Positions 1 to 7,302 of a DNA stretch of 28,730 bases are shown here, piece by piece (positions within the stretch are counted from its first letter, which is position 1; every line of letters starts with the position of its first letter). The translations under genes and the position numbers were made by a program. Source of the DNA: an uncultured Clostridia bacterium. Lineage in GTDB: Bacteria > Bacillota > Clostridia > TANB77 > CAG-508. The notes beneath the pieces were generated by a model. That model did not search any database, was not told where the DNA came from, and saw only the letters and a list, made by a program, of their open reading frames with translations. The stretch spans positions 1 to 28,730 of the forward strand of contig CANQES010000005.1 in assembly GCA_947595555.1 (NCBI GenBank), given 5' to 3'.

Positions 1-70
1 AGAAATAGGAGAGGAATCGGAGAGGAATTGGGGCCGTCCCCAATTCCTCTCCGATTCCTCTCCTATTTCT
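1..70. repeat. Perfect 33-bp inverted repeat with 4-base loop
   Basis: Bases 1-33 are the exact reverse complement of 38-70, separated by CCGT. Each arm contains a direct repeat of GGAGAGGAAT followed by TTGGGG next to the loop. The element forms the end of the neighbouring minus-strand exporter gene, whose last two codons and TAG stop (63-65) lie in the right arm. It could act as a terminator for that gene, but no U-run follows the stem on either strand inside the window. The GGGG-CCGT-CCCC core is the complement of the loop core of the hairpin at 25350-25388, which suggests a dispersed palindromic element. The left edge may extend beyond the window. Confidence 0.9.
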
Positions 71-1199
71 CAATTTTTTTTCTTATTGCTATTTTATAAT
101 CTACATAGTCTTCTATTAAAATTCTAACAACAGCAATAGCTGGTACTGCTAAAAACATTCCTAAAATGCCAAAGTAAGCACCTCCTATTGTTACTGCAAA
201 AATTACTAGTAATGGACTTATTTTTAATGATTGTCCTACTATTTTTGGATTAATAATATTTGCGTCTATTTGTTGTAATATTATAACTACAATCAGCATC
301 CATAGTGTTTGTGAAAGTCCTCCTGTAATTAAAGTAAGTATTGCTGATATTCCAACTGCTATAATTGCACCTACATAAGGTATCATATTAAATAATCCAA
401 TTAAGAATCCTAAGAATGGAGCATATTTGATTTTCATTATGCTCATAGCTATTGTAACTAATACACCTACTACAATGGCATCTAAAAACTGACTAGCTAT
501 AAATTTGAAAAATATTTCATTTGAATTGTTAAAATATTTGTCAATGTTTTTGTATGTCTTTTCTTTGAATACTGCCTCTGCAAATCTTTTAAGAAATGCT
601 AATATTTGTTCTTTTTCTGCTAAGACATAAATTGAAACTATAACTGCTACAAATACATTAAATAGACTTGTTACTGCATTAATAGCATTCATAATATATT
701 CCATTATTTTGTCTATTTGTATATATTGTTTAATATCAAGATTTTGTATAATATTAATTGCTTCATTTACTATGTCACTTTTTAGGACACTATCATCTGG
801 CAAACTATTATATCGATTAATTGCTATTTCATAATAATTTTGTATGTTATTTATCAAGTCTACTACACTTTCAAATACAACTGGCAATATAAAATTAATC
901 AAAATAACTAATAGTAACAATATGACAAAATATACTGTTAAAATACTAAACCCCCTAGACTTTTTTCCTATCCATTTTACTTTTGATTTTTTATAAGCTT
1001 CTTCTATTTTTCTACATGGCAAGTATAATAGGTATGCAATAAAAATTCCTGCAAAAAATGGTGTTATGATATCTAAAAAAGTTTTAAAAGCCCCCATAAT
1101 ATCAGAAAAATTATCTAATGCCTTATATACCAATATAATTGCTACTCCTAGTGAAAACCAGTATATCCACTTTCTTCCATGATTTTTTATGTCTTTCAT
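63..1199 (-). CDS. AI-2E family transporter (UPF0118-type membrane protein)
   Basis: A 378-residue polytopic membrane protein of the AI-2E/UPF0118 family (PF01594). The family is named for TqsA, an autoinducer-2 exporter, but members also include Na+/H+ antiporters, so the substrate here is unknown. Two N-terminal membrane segments (about residues 13-60) are followed by a pair of helices near 85-115, a soluble stretch, then a hydrophobic C-terminal half. The family signature is NPKIVGQSLKISPLL followed by a GGAYFGILGMFLAVP-type motif near the C-terminus. AGAAAGGA lies 11 bases before the ATG. The gene follows xth by 22 bases on the same strand, so the two are probably cotranscribed. The stop codon is supplied by the palindrome at 1-70, so the last residues may differ from relatives. 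Confidence 0.9.
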   Translation of the reverse strand: MKDIKNHGRKWIYWFSLGVAIILVYKALDNFSDIMGAFKTFLDIITPFFAGIFIAYLLYLPCRKIEEAYKKSKVKWIGKKSRGFSILTVYFVILLLLVILINFILPVVFESVVDLINNIQNYYEIAINRYNSLPDDSVLKSDIVNEAINIIQNLDIKQYIQIDKIMEYIMNAINAVTSLFNVFVAVIVSIYVLAEKEQILAFLKRFAEAVFKEKTYKNIDKYFNNSNEIFFKFIASQFLDAIVVGVLVTIAMSIMKIKYAPFLGFLIGLFNMIPYVGAIIAVGISAILTLITGGLSQTLWMLIVVIILQQIDANIINPKIVGQSLKISPLLVIFAVTIGGAYFGILGMFLAVPAIAVVRILIEDYVDYKIAIRKKIEK

Positions 1200-1221
1200 T
1201 TTTCTACTATTCCTTTCTATT

Positions 1222-1977
1222 TTATATTTTTATTTCCATTCCCACAGGGCAATGATCACTACCCATTATATCTGGATAAATAATCGCATCTTTTATTTTT
1301 TCTTTTATGTCATTTGATACAATAAAATAATCTATTCTCCATCCTACATTCTTTTCGCGGGCTCTTCCCATATAAGACCACCAACTATAAGCATTTTCTT
1401 TATCAGGATATAAATACCTAAAACTATCTGTAAAACCTGCTTCTAATAGTTGAGTCATTTTCTCTCTTTCTTCGTCAGTAAAGCCTGCATTACCCCTATT
1501 CGATTTTGGATTTTTTAAATCAATTTCCTCATGAGCAACATTCAAGTCTCCACACATGATGACCGGCTTCGTTTGATTTAATGTTATCAGATAATGTCTA
1601 ATGTCATCCTCCCAAATCTGCCTATATTCTAGTCTTTCTAGTTCTCTCTTTGCATTTGGTGTGTAATTATTTACCAAATAAAAATCTTTATATTCTAAAG
1701 TAATAATCCTTCCCTCTTTATCATGTTCTTCTTTTCCAATGCCATATGTAACAGATTCTGGTTTTTTCTTCGTAAAAACCGCAGTTCCCGAGTATCCCTT
1801 CTTTTCAGCACTGTTCCAGTAGCTTTCATAACCTCTGACATTTAATTCTATTTGTTCTGGCTGGCATTTTGTTTCTTGTATGCAAAATATGTCTGCATCT
1901 ATTTGATTAAAGAATTGCATAAAACCTTTATTAACACAAGCTCTTATTCCATTTACATTCCATGAAATCAGTTTCAT
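1222..1977 (-). CDS. xth: Exodeoxyribonuclease III (AP endonuclease, ExoA/Xth family)
   Basis: A 251-residue Mg2+-dependent exonuclease III/AP endonuclease, acting in base excision repair by cutting at abasic sites and trimming 3' ends. The expected endonuclease/exonuclease/phosphatase fold residues are visible in order: SWNVNG at the N-terminus, IQETK with the metal-binding Glu at about 35, NNYTPNA, GDLNVAHEEIDL in the middle, the RIDYF segment, and GSDHCP near the end carrying the catalytic Asp-His. Length matches the family. AGAAAGGA precedes the ATG by a normal distance. It is the upstream gene of a likely two-gene unit with the exporter. No promoter as good as its neighbours' was recognised between it and the terminator at 2043-2072. 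Confidence 0.97.
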   Translation of the reverse strand: MKLISWNVNGIRACVNKGFMQFFNQIDADIFCIQETKCQPEQIELNVRGYESYWNSAEKKGYSGTAVFTKKKPESVTYGIGKEEHDKEGRIITLEYKDFYLVNNYTPNAKRELERLEYRQIWEDDIRHYLITLNQTKPVIMCGDLNVAHEEIDLKNPKSNRGNAGFTDEEREKMTQLLEAGFTDSFRYLYPDKENAYSWWSYMGRAREKNVGWRIDYFIVSNDIKEKIKDAIIYPDIMGSDHCPVGMEIKI

Positions 1978-2042
1978 TTTTTCATTCCTTTCTAATTAAT
2001 ACCTGTATTTTACTACAAAGTCATAAAAATAGCAATAAGAAA

Positions 2043-2072
2043 AAAATCAGAAGGTTTTTTTCTTCTGATTTT
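2043..2072 (-). terminator. Rho-independent terminator of the SleB-like hydrolase gene
   Basis: An 11-bp stem (2043-2053 pairs with 2062-2072) with an 8-base loop. Read on the minus strand it is followed by a run of seven T. It lies just after the stop of the upstream hydrolase gene and separates it from xth. Confidence 0.88.
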
Positions 2073-2078
2073 GTCATT

Positions 2079-3080
2079 TTAAAAATATACATTTCCTCCA
2101 ATATTAACACCTGAATGTGTACCAGCAGATCTAAATGATAAATAATTATGGTTTCTTGCCCCATTTAGAGCATCTGTTACAGCTTGTTTTACTTGGCTTG
2201 GATAATGTCCATTTAGTCTTTTTTTCCAATGGCTATCTATTGAATAACAAAATTGATTTGGTGCTTTATATTGGCTCAATGGATCTGTTCCATTACGTCT
2301 CCATCTGCTACTTGTTGCTCTGTTACATGCTGTAGTTATAACAGCTAAAGCTCCTTCATAGCTAGAACTACATTCTTGCGCTGTAATTGCACAAAGTAAG
2401 TCAAAATCACTTGCAGAATATGTCCATTTTCCTCCCACATAAGTAACTGATGTTCTTGCTGAAGCGCTTCTAGCGGTTTCTTTCTTTTGAACTTGTACAA
2501 TTTTATTAATTGGTTCTTTTATGATTGTTTCTGATAATATTGTTTTTTCAATTTCCACTTCTTTTTGATACTTAATTTTATAAGTTACTTCTTTTAAACC
2601 ATCTTGTCCTTGTTGTAACACTTTGTTTGTTGTATCTCCTGTTGCACTATCTGCATTTTTAGTAATTGTTTCATATGGTATTACAACTTGTTCAACTACT
2701 ATTTTTTCAGTAATTGGAGCATAATTTTCTAATAATTGATTTAATGATGTTTCTACGCCATCTTCTGCAATTTTAGCAATTTGTACCTCTTGATAAGACA
2801 TGTCTGTGATTTTGATACTTTCTCCTGCTTTTACTTCACTTTCCAAGTCTGGGAATGTCTTTTGATTTTCTTCTAATATTATATTGTTTTCTTTTAATAT
2901 ATCTGACACTTTTGTTTTAGATGTTAAAGATGTCATTTCATATCCGTTTTGAAGCACTATGGTAACATCATTCAATTGTGTATTAACTGCCATAACACCA
3001 ATTCCTGAAATAAGAATTAATAGGACACTTATGCAAATAATTTTCATAATAGAAATAGAAGCCTTTTCTTCTTTTTTCAT
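2079..3080 (-). CDS. Exported cell-wall hydrolase, DUF348-G5-SleB-like
   Basis: A 333-residue exported protein. Residues about 12-32 form a signal peptide or membrane anchor. They are followed by a DUF348 ubiquitin-like repeat (about 38-80, VTIVLQNGYEMTSLTSKT onward), a G5 domain (about 120-200, from ITEKIVV to QVQKKE) and a C-terminal SleB/CwlJ-type hydrolase domain (about 225-333) with an AITAQECSSSYEGALAV motif carrying the probable catalytic Glu. The N-terminal layout is that of YabE/Rpf-like peptidoglycan-remodelling enzymes, which usually end in a 3D or lysozyme-like domain, whereas this one ends in a SleB-like domain. It probably cleaves peptidoglycan at the cell surface; whether in growth or spore germination cannot be told. 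An AAAGGAGGT site, a consensus promoter at 3113-3141 and a terminator at 2043-2072 make it a monocistronic unit. Confidence 0.88.
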   Translation of the reverse strand: MKKEEKASISIMKIICISVLLILISGIGVMAVNTQLNDVTIVLQNGYEMTSLTSKTKVSDILKENNIILEENQKTFPDLESEVKAGESIKITDMSYQEVQIAKIAEDGVETSLNQLLENYAPITEKIVVEQVVIPYETITKNADSATGDTTNKVLQQGQDGLKEVTYKIKYQKEVEIEKTILSETIIKEPINKIVQVQKKETARSASARTSVTYVGGKWTYSASDFDLLCAITAQECSSSYEGALAVITTACNRATSSRWRRNGTDPLSQYKAPNQFCYSIDSHWKKRLNGHYPSQVKQAVTDALNGARNHNYLSFRSAGTHSGVNIGGNVYF

Positions 3081-3112
3081 ATAAATTATTACCTCCTTTT
3101 GGCAACAAATGT

Positions 3113-3141
3113 ATTATACTATTTTTTTCTTATTTTGTCAA
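3113..3141 (-). promoter_or_regulatory. Sigma-A promoter of the SleB-like hydrolase gene
   Basis: On the minus strand TTGACA (3141-3136), a 17-base spacer and TATAAT (3118-3113): both hexamers are perfect. The initiation site would fall about 25 bases before the AAAGGAGGT ribosome binding site. Confidence 0.92.
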
Positions 3142-3161
3142 ATTCATCCATATAATCTTTG

Positions 3162-3180
3162 AATGTATTTATAATACATT
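3162..3180. promoter_or_regulatory. Palindromic operator-like site between divergent promoters
   Basis: AATGTATTTATAATACATT: perfect 8-base arms (AATGTATT/AATACATT) around a 3-base centre. It lies between the minus-strand promoter at 3113-3141 and the plus-strand promoter near 3202. Size and symmetry suit a dimeric repressor, but no regulator gene is adjacent and no known box is matched with certainty. In such AT-rich DNA chance palindromes are not rare. Confidence 0.4.
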
Positions 3181-3201
3181 ATATGCTTGTATTTTTTTAA
3201 T

Positions 3202-3229
3202 TTGACATTATTTTATAATTTTATTGTAT
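3202..3229 (+). promoter_or_regulatory. Probable promoter of lemA-htpX
   Basis: TTGACA at 3202-3207 followed after 16 bases by TTGTAT at 3224-3229. A better TATAAT at 3262-3267 lies too close to the ribosome binding site and lacks a -35 match. The leader would be about 50 bases. Confidence 0.55.
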
Positions 3230-3287
3230 ATTTTTTATTAATATGTTATTATTAATTTGTATATAATAAGAATAAGGAGGATTTAAC

Positions 3288-3851
3288 ATGATAGGTTGGA
3301 TTTTATTAGCTGTCATTGCTGTACTTGTAATTGCTGTAATTGGAATCTATAATGGTTTAGTTCAATCAAAAATAAAAGTAGATAATGCTTGGAGCCAAAT
3401 TGATGTACAATTGCAAAGAAGATTTGATTTAATTCCAAATTTCATTGAAACAGTTAAAGGTTACATGAATCATGAAAAAGAAACTTTTGAAAAAATAGCA
3501 GCACTTAGAACTTCTTGGGCAAATACTCAAAGTGTTTCAGAAAAAGCAGACTTAGATAATCAATTATCAACTGCTTTAAAAACTATTATGGCAGTTTCTG
3601 AAAATTATCCAGAATTAAAGGCAAATCAAAATTTTTCTGATTTATCAGAAGAATTAAGAAATACAGAAAATAAAATTTCTTTTTCTAGACAATTTTATAA
3701 TGATACTGTAACTATGTATAATACTAAATTACAAGTTTTCCCTTCTAACATTATTGCTGGTATGTTCAATTTTAAAGATCGTGACTTATTTAAAGCAGAA
3801 AGTGATGAAGCTAGAAAAAATGTAAAAGTAGACTTTAGTTCAAATTCATAA
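3288..3851 (+). CDS. lemA: LemA family protein
   Basis: A 187-residue LemA-family protein. One N-terminal membrane helix (residues 1-22) precedes the conserved segment VDNAWSQIDVQLQRRFDLIP and a helical body containing FNDTV-like and NIIAGMFNF motifs that are diagnostic for the family. The biochemical role is unsettled; LemA proteins are predicted helical-bundle membrane-anchored proteins. AAGGAGG lies 7 bases before the ATG. It is followed by htpX, a common bacterial pairing, with a hairpin in the 73-base gap. The pairing suggests a role in membrane protein quality control, which is inference. Confidence 0.95.
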   Translation: MIGWILLAVIAVLVIAVIGIYNGLVQSKIKVDNAWSQIDVQLQRRFDLIPNFIETVKGYMNHEKETFEKIAALRTSWANTQSVSEKADLDNQLSTALKTIMAVSENYPELKANQNFSDLSEELRNTENKISFSRQFYNDTVTMYNTKLQVFPSNIIAGMFNFKDRDLFKAESDEARKNVKVDFSSNS

Positions 3852-3865
3852 TTGTTTTAATATGT

Positions 3866-3897
3866 AGGTGGTTGGAGGTTTGGAACTTCAACCACTT
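3866..3897 (+). other. Intercistronic hairpin between lemA and htpX
   Basis: A 12-bp stem with two G-U pairs (3866-3877 with 3886-3897) and an 8-base loop, followed by a U-rich stretch (CUAUUUUUAAUU). It could be a partial terminator or a processing site that lowers htpX relative to lemA. It ends 13 bases before the htpX ribosome binding site. Confidence 0.6.
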
Positions 3898-3924
3898 CTA
3901 TTTTTAATTAGAAAGGATTGTAAA

Positions 3925-4830
3925 ATGTTTGAAAATATAAGAAAAAATAAAATAGAATCTGGTGTTATTATTAGTATTTTTATTGTTGTTATTACACTAA
4001 TTGTTTATTATATATGTCATGCTCTACAACTAGGAACACTATCCATTGTAATTGCACTTATTTTTTCAATAGCTTCTGCTTGGAGTTCTTATTATTACAG
4101 CGATAAAATTGTACTATCAATAAATAAGGCAAGGCCTGCTACAAAAGAAGAAGATTTAAAACTTGTAAACATTTTAGATGCTTTAATGGTAACATCTGGT
4201 TTATCAACAAAGCCTAGATTATATGTAGTAGACGACCCACAGCCTAATGCTTTTGCTACTGGAAGGAATCCAGAAAATGCTGTAATTTGTGTAACTACAG
4301 GACTTTTAGAGAAATTAGATTATTACGAACTAGAAGGTGTTATTGCACATGAATTAAGTCATATTAAAAATTACGATATTCGCCTTAGTTGTGTTGTTTC
4401 AGTTATGGTTGGATTTATTGTCATGATATCTGATATGTTTTCTAGAATTCTATTTTGGGGTGGTCTAGATGATGATAGAGATAATGATAATAATGGTAAT
4501 GCAATTTTAATGATAATTGGTCTAATTTTTTTAATACTATCTCCTATTTTTGGTTCTTTAATGCAACTTGCTCTTTCAAGGAGAAGAGAATTTTTAGCTG
4601 ATAGTACAGCAGTTGAGTTTACTCGTAATCCTGATGGATTAATTTCTGCATTACAAAAGTTAGATGCAGATGATAATCAATTAGCTACTGCCAATAGTGC
4701 AACAGCTAATATGTATATTGTAAATCCCTTTAAAACAAATACTAAAGAGGGGAAGAAAAAATCTTCTAGTATTTGGTCTACTCACCCAAGTATCGAAGAT
4801 AGAATTGAAGCTTTAAGACATTTAAGATAA
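3925..4830 (+). CDS. htpX: Membrane zinc metalloprotease HtpX
   Basis: A 301-residue M48-family membrane protease that degrades misfolded membrane proteins. Two N-terminal membrane helices (about residues 10-32 and 36-55) precede the zinc motif HELSH with its first His at residue 142. Further helices lie near 160-180 and 198-220, and SRRREFLADSTAV holds the third zinc ligand Glu at about 222. THPSIEDRIEAL near the end is also typical. I chose the ATG at 3925 because GAAAGGA lies 7 bases before it; the open frame extends 19 codons upstream but into the intercistronic hairpin. It is the second gene of the lemA-htpX unit and converges on tatD, with a shared terminator. Confidence 0.96.
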   Translation: MFENIRKNKIESGVIISIFIVVITLIVYYICHALQLGTLSIVIALIFSIASAWSSYYYSDKIVLSINKARPATKEEDLKLVNILDALMVTSGLSTKPRLYVVDDPQPNAFATGRNPENAVICVTTGLLEKLDYYELEGVIAHELSHIKNYDIRLSCVVSVMVGFIVMISDMFSRILFWGGLDDDRDNDNNGNAILMIIGLIFLILSPIFGSLMQLALSRRREFLADSTAVEFTRNPDGLISALQKLDADDNQLATANSATANMYIVNPFKTNTKEGKKKSSSIWSTHPSIEDRIEALRHLR

Positions 4831-4836
4831 AATTAT

Positions 4837-4870
4837 AAAAAGAAACATTTAATTTATAATGTTTCTTTTT
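4837..4870. terminator. Bidirectional terminator shared by htpX and tatD
   Basis: A 13-bp stem (4837-4849 with 4858-4870) with A-run and T-run ends, so it works in both directions. The last tatD codons and its TAA stop lie inside the hairpin, an economical overlap of coding sequence and terminator. Confidence 0.9.
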
Positions 4871-5648
4871 TGTTTATATTAAATATTTTTTCTGCATTTT
4901 GATAAGTTATTCTTGCAATATCTTCCAATGTCATTTGTTTTACATCTGCAATTTTTTGCGCGATATATATAACATTTCTCGAATCATTTCTTTTTCCTCG
5001 CAAAGGTTCTGGAGATAGATATGGACTATCTGTTTCAATTAAAATTTTATCATCTGGAACCATATTAATAATCTCATCTGCATTTTTAGAGTTTTTGAAC
5101 GTAATTGGACCTGCAAAAGATATATAAAATCCTAGCTTTAATGCTTCTTTTACTAATTCACGATTAAGAGGACAGCAATGAAAAATTCCTTTTTGTTCAA
5201 CTCTATGTTCCTTTAGAATTTGAATTGTATCCATAACCGCTTCTCTTGTATGAATAACAATTGGCAATTTCAATTCATTAGCCAGTTCAATTTGTTTAAT
5301 AAAAGACATTTTTTGCAATTCTTTATTATTTTGATTCCAATAATAATCTAAACCAATTTCTCCAATAGCCACATTTTTTTTATTTAATTGTGCTATATCT
5401 TTTAGGTCTTCTAACATATTCCACAATTCTTCTTCACTTTGTGGAATATCATTTGGAGACATTCCACATGTAGCATAAATAAAATCATAATTATTCGCCA
5501 AATCTTGTGCTCTTTTAGAGCCTTCTAAACTATAACCTGCTGAAACTAGTTTAGTAATTCCAGCCTTTTTTATCTGCTCGATAATGTCCTCTCTATCTTC
5601 ATTAAATTTTTCATCATCTAAATGTGCATGACTATCAAAAAATTCCAT
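4854..5648 (-). CDS. tatD: TatD family metal-dependent hydrolase/DNase
   Basis: A 264-residue TatD-family hydrolase with a TIM-barrel metal site: DSHAHL (His7, His9), GEIGLDYYW with the bridging Glu, VIHTRE, HCC in the middle and ETDSPYLSPEP with the final Asp. Family members are Mg2+-dependent 3'-5' nucleases; the exact substrate here is unknown. It is the last gene of a four-gene minus-strand operon. Its ribosome binding site TAGGAGG includes the TAG stop of acpS, so the two genes are probably translationally coupled. The 3' end lies within the bidirectional terminator. Confidence 0.95.
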   Translation of the reverse strand: MEFFDSHAHLDDEKFNEDREDIIEQIKKAGITKLVSAGYSLEGSKRAQDLANNYDFIYATCGMSPNDIPQSEEELWNMLEDLKDIAQLNKKNVAIGEIGLDYYWNQNNKELQKMSFIKQIELANELKLPIVIHTREAVMDTIQILKEHRVEQKGIFHCCPLNRELVKEALKLGFYISFAGPITFKNSKNADEIINMVPDDKILIETDSPYLSPEPLRGKRNDSRNVIYIAQKIADVKQMTLEDIARITYQNAEKIFNINKKETL

Positions 5649-5657
5649 GCTAGCCTC

Positions 5658-6038
5658 CTATGCCTTTAATGCAGTTACAACAGCTACTGCATACTCTTTG
5701 CAATGTGATATACTTAAATCTATATTTTCTATATTATCTAGATTTACTTTTAATATTTTCAATTGTGGTCTACCTTGTTCATCATTAATTATTTGAATAT
5801 TTTTCCATGTAATAGAATATTTATCTTTTATTTGTTCTGAAAGTGCTTTAAATGCCGCTTCTTTAGCGGCAAATCTAGCAGCATAATGCTGATACTTTTG
5901 ATTTTTTTTACTTTCACAATAGATAATCTCTTCAGGAGTAAATACTCTTTCTATAAATGTTTTCCCTGTTTTTGGGTCTTCTATACTATTTTTAATTCTT
6001 TCTATTTCAATAATATCTGTGCCACAACAAACTTTCAT
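5658..6038 (-). CDS. acpS: Holo-[acyl-carrier-protein] synthase
   Basis: A 126-residue AcpS-type phosphopantetheinyl transferase, which moves 4'-phosphopantetheine from CoA to the Ser of acyl carrier protein in fatty acid synthesis. The two magnesium-binding motifs are present: GTDIIEIERI with Asp8, and RFAAKEAAFKAL with Glu60. The short length and the C-terminal LSISHCKEYAVAVV strand also fit. AAAGGGG precedes the ATG. It sits between an unknown membrane-protein gene (16 bases upstream) and tatD (9 bases downstream), so it is expressed as part of that operon. Confidence 0.96.
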   Translation of the reverse strand: MKVCCGTDIIEIERIKNSIEDPKTGKTFIERVFTPEEIIYCESKKNQKYQHYAARFAAKEAAFKALSEQIKDKYSITWKNIQIINDEQGRPQLKILKVNLDNIENIDLSISHCKEYAVAVVTALKA

Positions 6039-6053
6039 GCTTTTCCCCTTTTA

Positions 6054-7289
6054 CTAACTATTTTTCATGAATATTGCTAAATTTAACAGATTGATTGCAA
6101 GTGACATCAACAAGATGATTGCTGTAATAATTGTAAATTTTCTATCTTTTTCTATATTCAATTCTTTATATAAAATATCATATTTACTTTTTACTTCAGC
6201 ATATAATTTATCTAATTCTAAAACATCTTGTAATTTATCATTTAATAATGTGCCTGTTTCATCATCTGTAATTTCTTGTATCCATAAGTTTTTAGTAAAA
6301 TCAACGAATTTTTTTCTTGCTCTTTTTAATTTAGTAATATCTTTGAATTCTAATTCAATTTTCTTTAAATAGATTTTTTTATACAAATTAAATAAATATG
6401 TATATAAATATTGGTTTTCGTATTCTTCTGGAAGTATTGTATAATTGTTCATATCTTTACTAGAAGAAAATAAAGTCATTGCTAATTTTGTTAAACCTAA
6501 TTTAGCATATTTCCATTTAGAAAATGTTTCTATTTTTTCATATTCATAATCTCTATTATTATCTGCTGGTAAAATGTTTGCATATTTGATGAAATGATAT
6601 TGTATTTTATCAAAATTATTAACACTATTCCATGCCTCTTGGTCGATACACACATACGAATATGTTAAAAATCTTTCTGTGTCTATGTTCAATTTTGTTG
6701 CTTCGAAATTTGAACCAGTAATGTTATAAATAAATTCTCTAAAAGTTTTTGTGTCAGCAAAACTATCTGTTTGAATTCGAATATTATCATAATTTTCCAA
6801 ATTTACTAACTCATTATTTATATCTTTAAATTTGTAATTAAAATTTAGTACATTTGAAAAATCAGAATAATCTTCTATATTTGTTTTTATTAATAAAAAG
6901 CATATTCCGGTGCTAAAACATACAATTTCTATTTTTTGTATATTGAAAAAAATGCCACTATTATGTTCCAATTTTCCTTGTATATCCTTTTGTAACTGAT
7001 ATTCAAAAATATTACATGGATTTTTAGCAAGGATAGCTGCTCTGGTTTCAATTGGTAATTCCTCTAGTTTTCGTATTTTATTACTACCATAACTAAAACT
7101 AGAAAATAGAAATTCTCTAATTTTAGGCAAAAAGTATTTATATAATTTCAAGTCTTTTTCTTTTTGAAATACTTTAAGATTACAATTCTTATCTCTTAGC
7201 ATTTTCATTAAATACCTTTGATATTTTCCTTCTCTTATGACATATGGATGTATAAAATAAGTGTATTGATAGTTCGTCTTTAGTTCCAT
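6054..7289 (-). CDS. Unknown protein with one C-terminal membrane helix
   Basis: A 411-residue protein that I do not recognise. It is rich in Lys, Glu, Asn and aromatic residues, has no signal peptide, and appears soluble until about residue 385, where a single helix (TIITAIILLMSLAINL and on) is followed by a five-residue tail. Residues about 300-385 are strongly helical and charged, likely coiled coil. A long helical stalk ending in a C-terminal membrane helix faintly resembles CorA-like proteins, but there is no GMN motif and only one helix, so this is weak. AAGGAAGGG precedes the ATG. The gene lies 13 bases after the WG-repeat gene and 15 before acpS in the same operon. Confidence 0.75.
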   Translation of the reverse strand: MELKTNYQYTYFIHPYVIREGKYQRYLMKMLRDKNCNLKVFQKEKDLKLYKYFLPKIREFLFSSFSYGSNKIRKLEELPIETRAAILAKNPCNIFEYQLQKDIQGKLEHNSGIFFNIQKIEIVCFSTGICFLLIKTNIEDYSDFSNVLNFNYKFKDINNELVNLENYDNIRIQTDSFADTKTFREFIYNITGSNFEATKLNIDTERFLTYSYVCIDQEAWNSVNNFDKIQYHFIKYANILPADNNRDYEYEKIETFSKWKYAKLGLTKLAMTLFSSSKDMNNYTILPEEYENQYLYTYLFNLYKKIYLKKIELEFKDITKLKRARKKFVDFTKNLWIQEITDDETGTLLNDKLQDVLELDKLYAEVKSKYDILYKELNIEKDRKFTIITAIILLMSLAINLLNLAIFMKNS

Positions 7290-7302
7290 TTTTGACCCTT
7301 CC

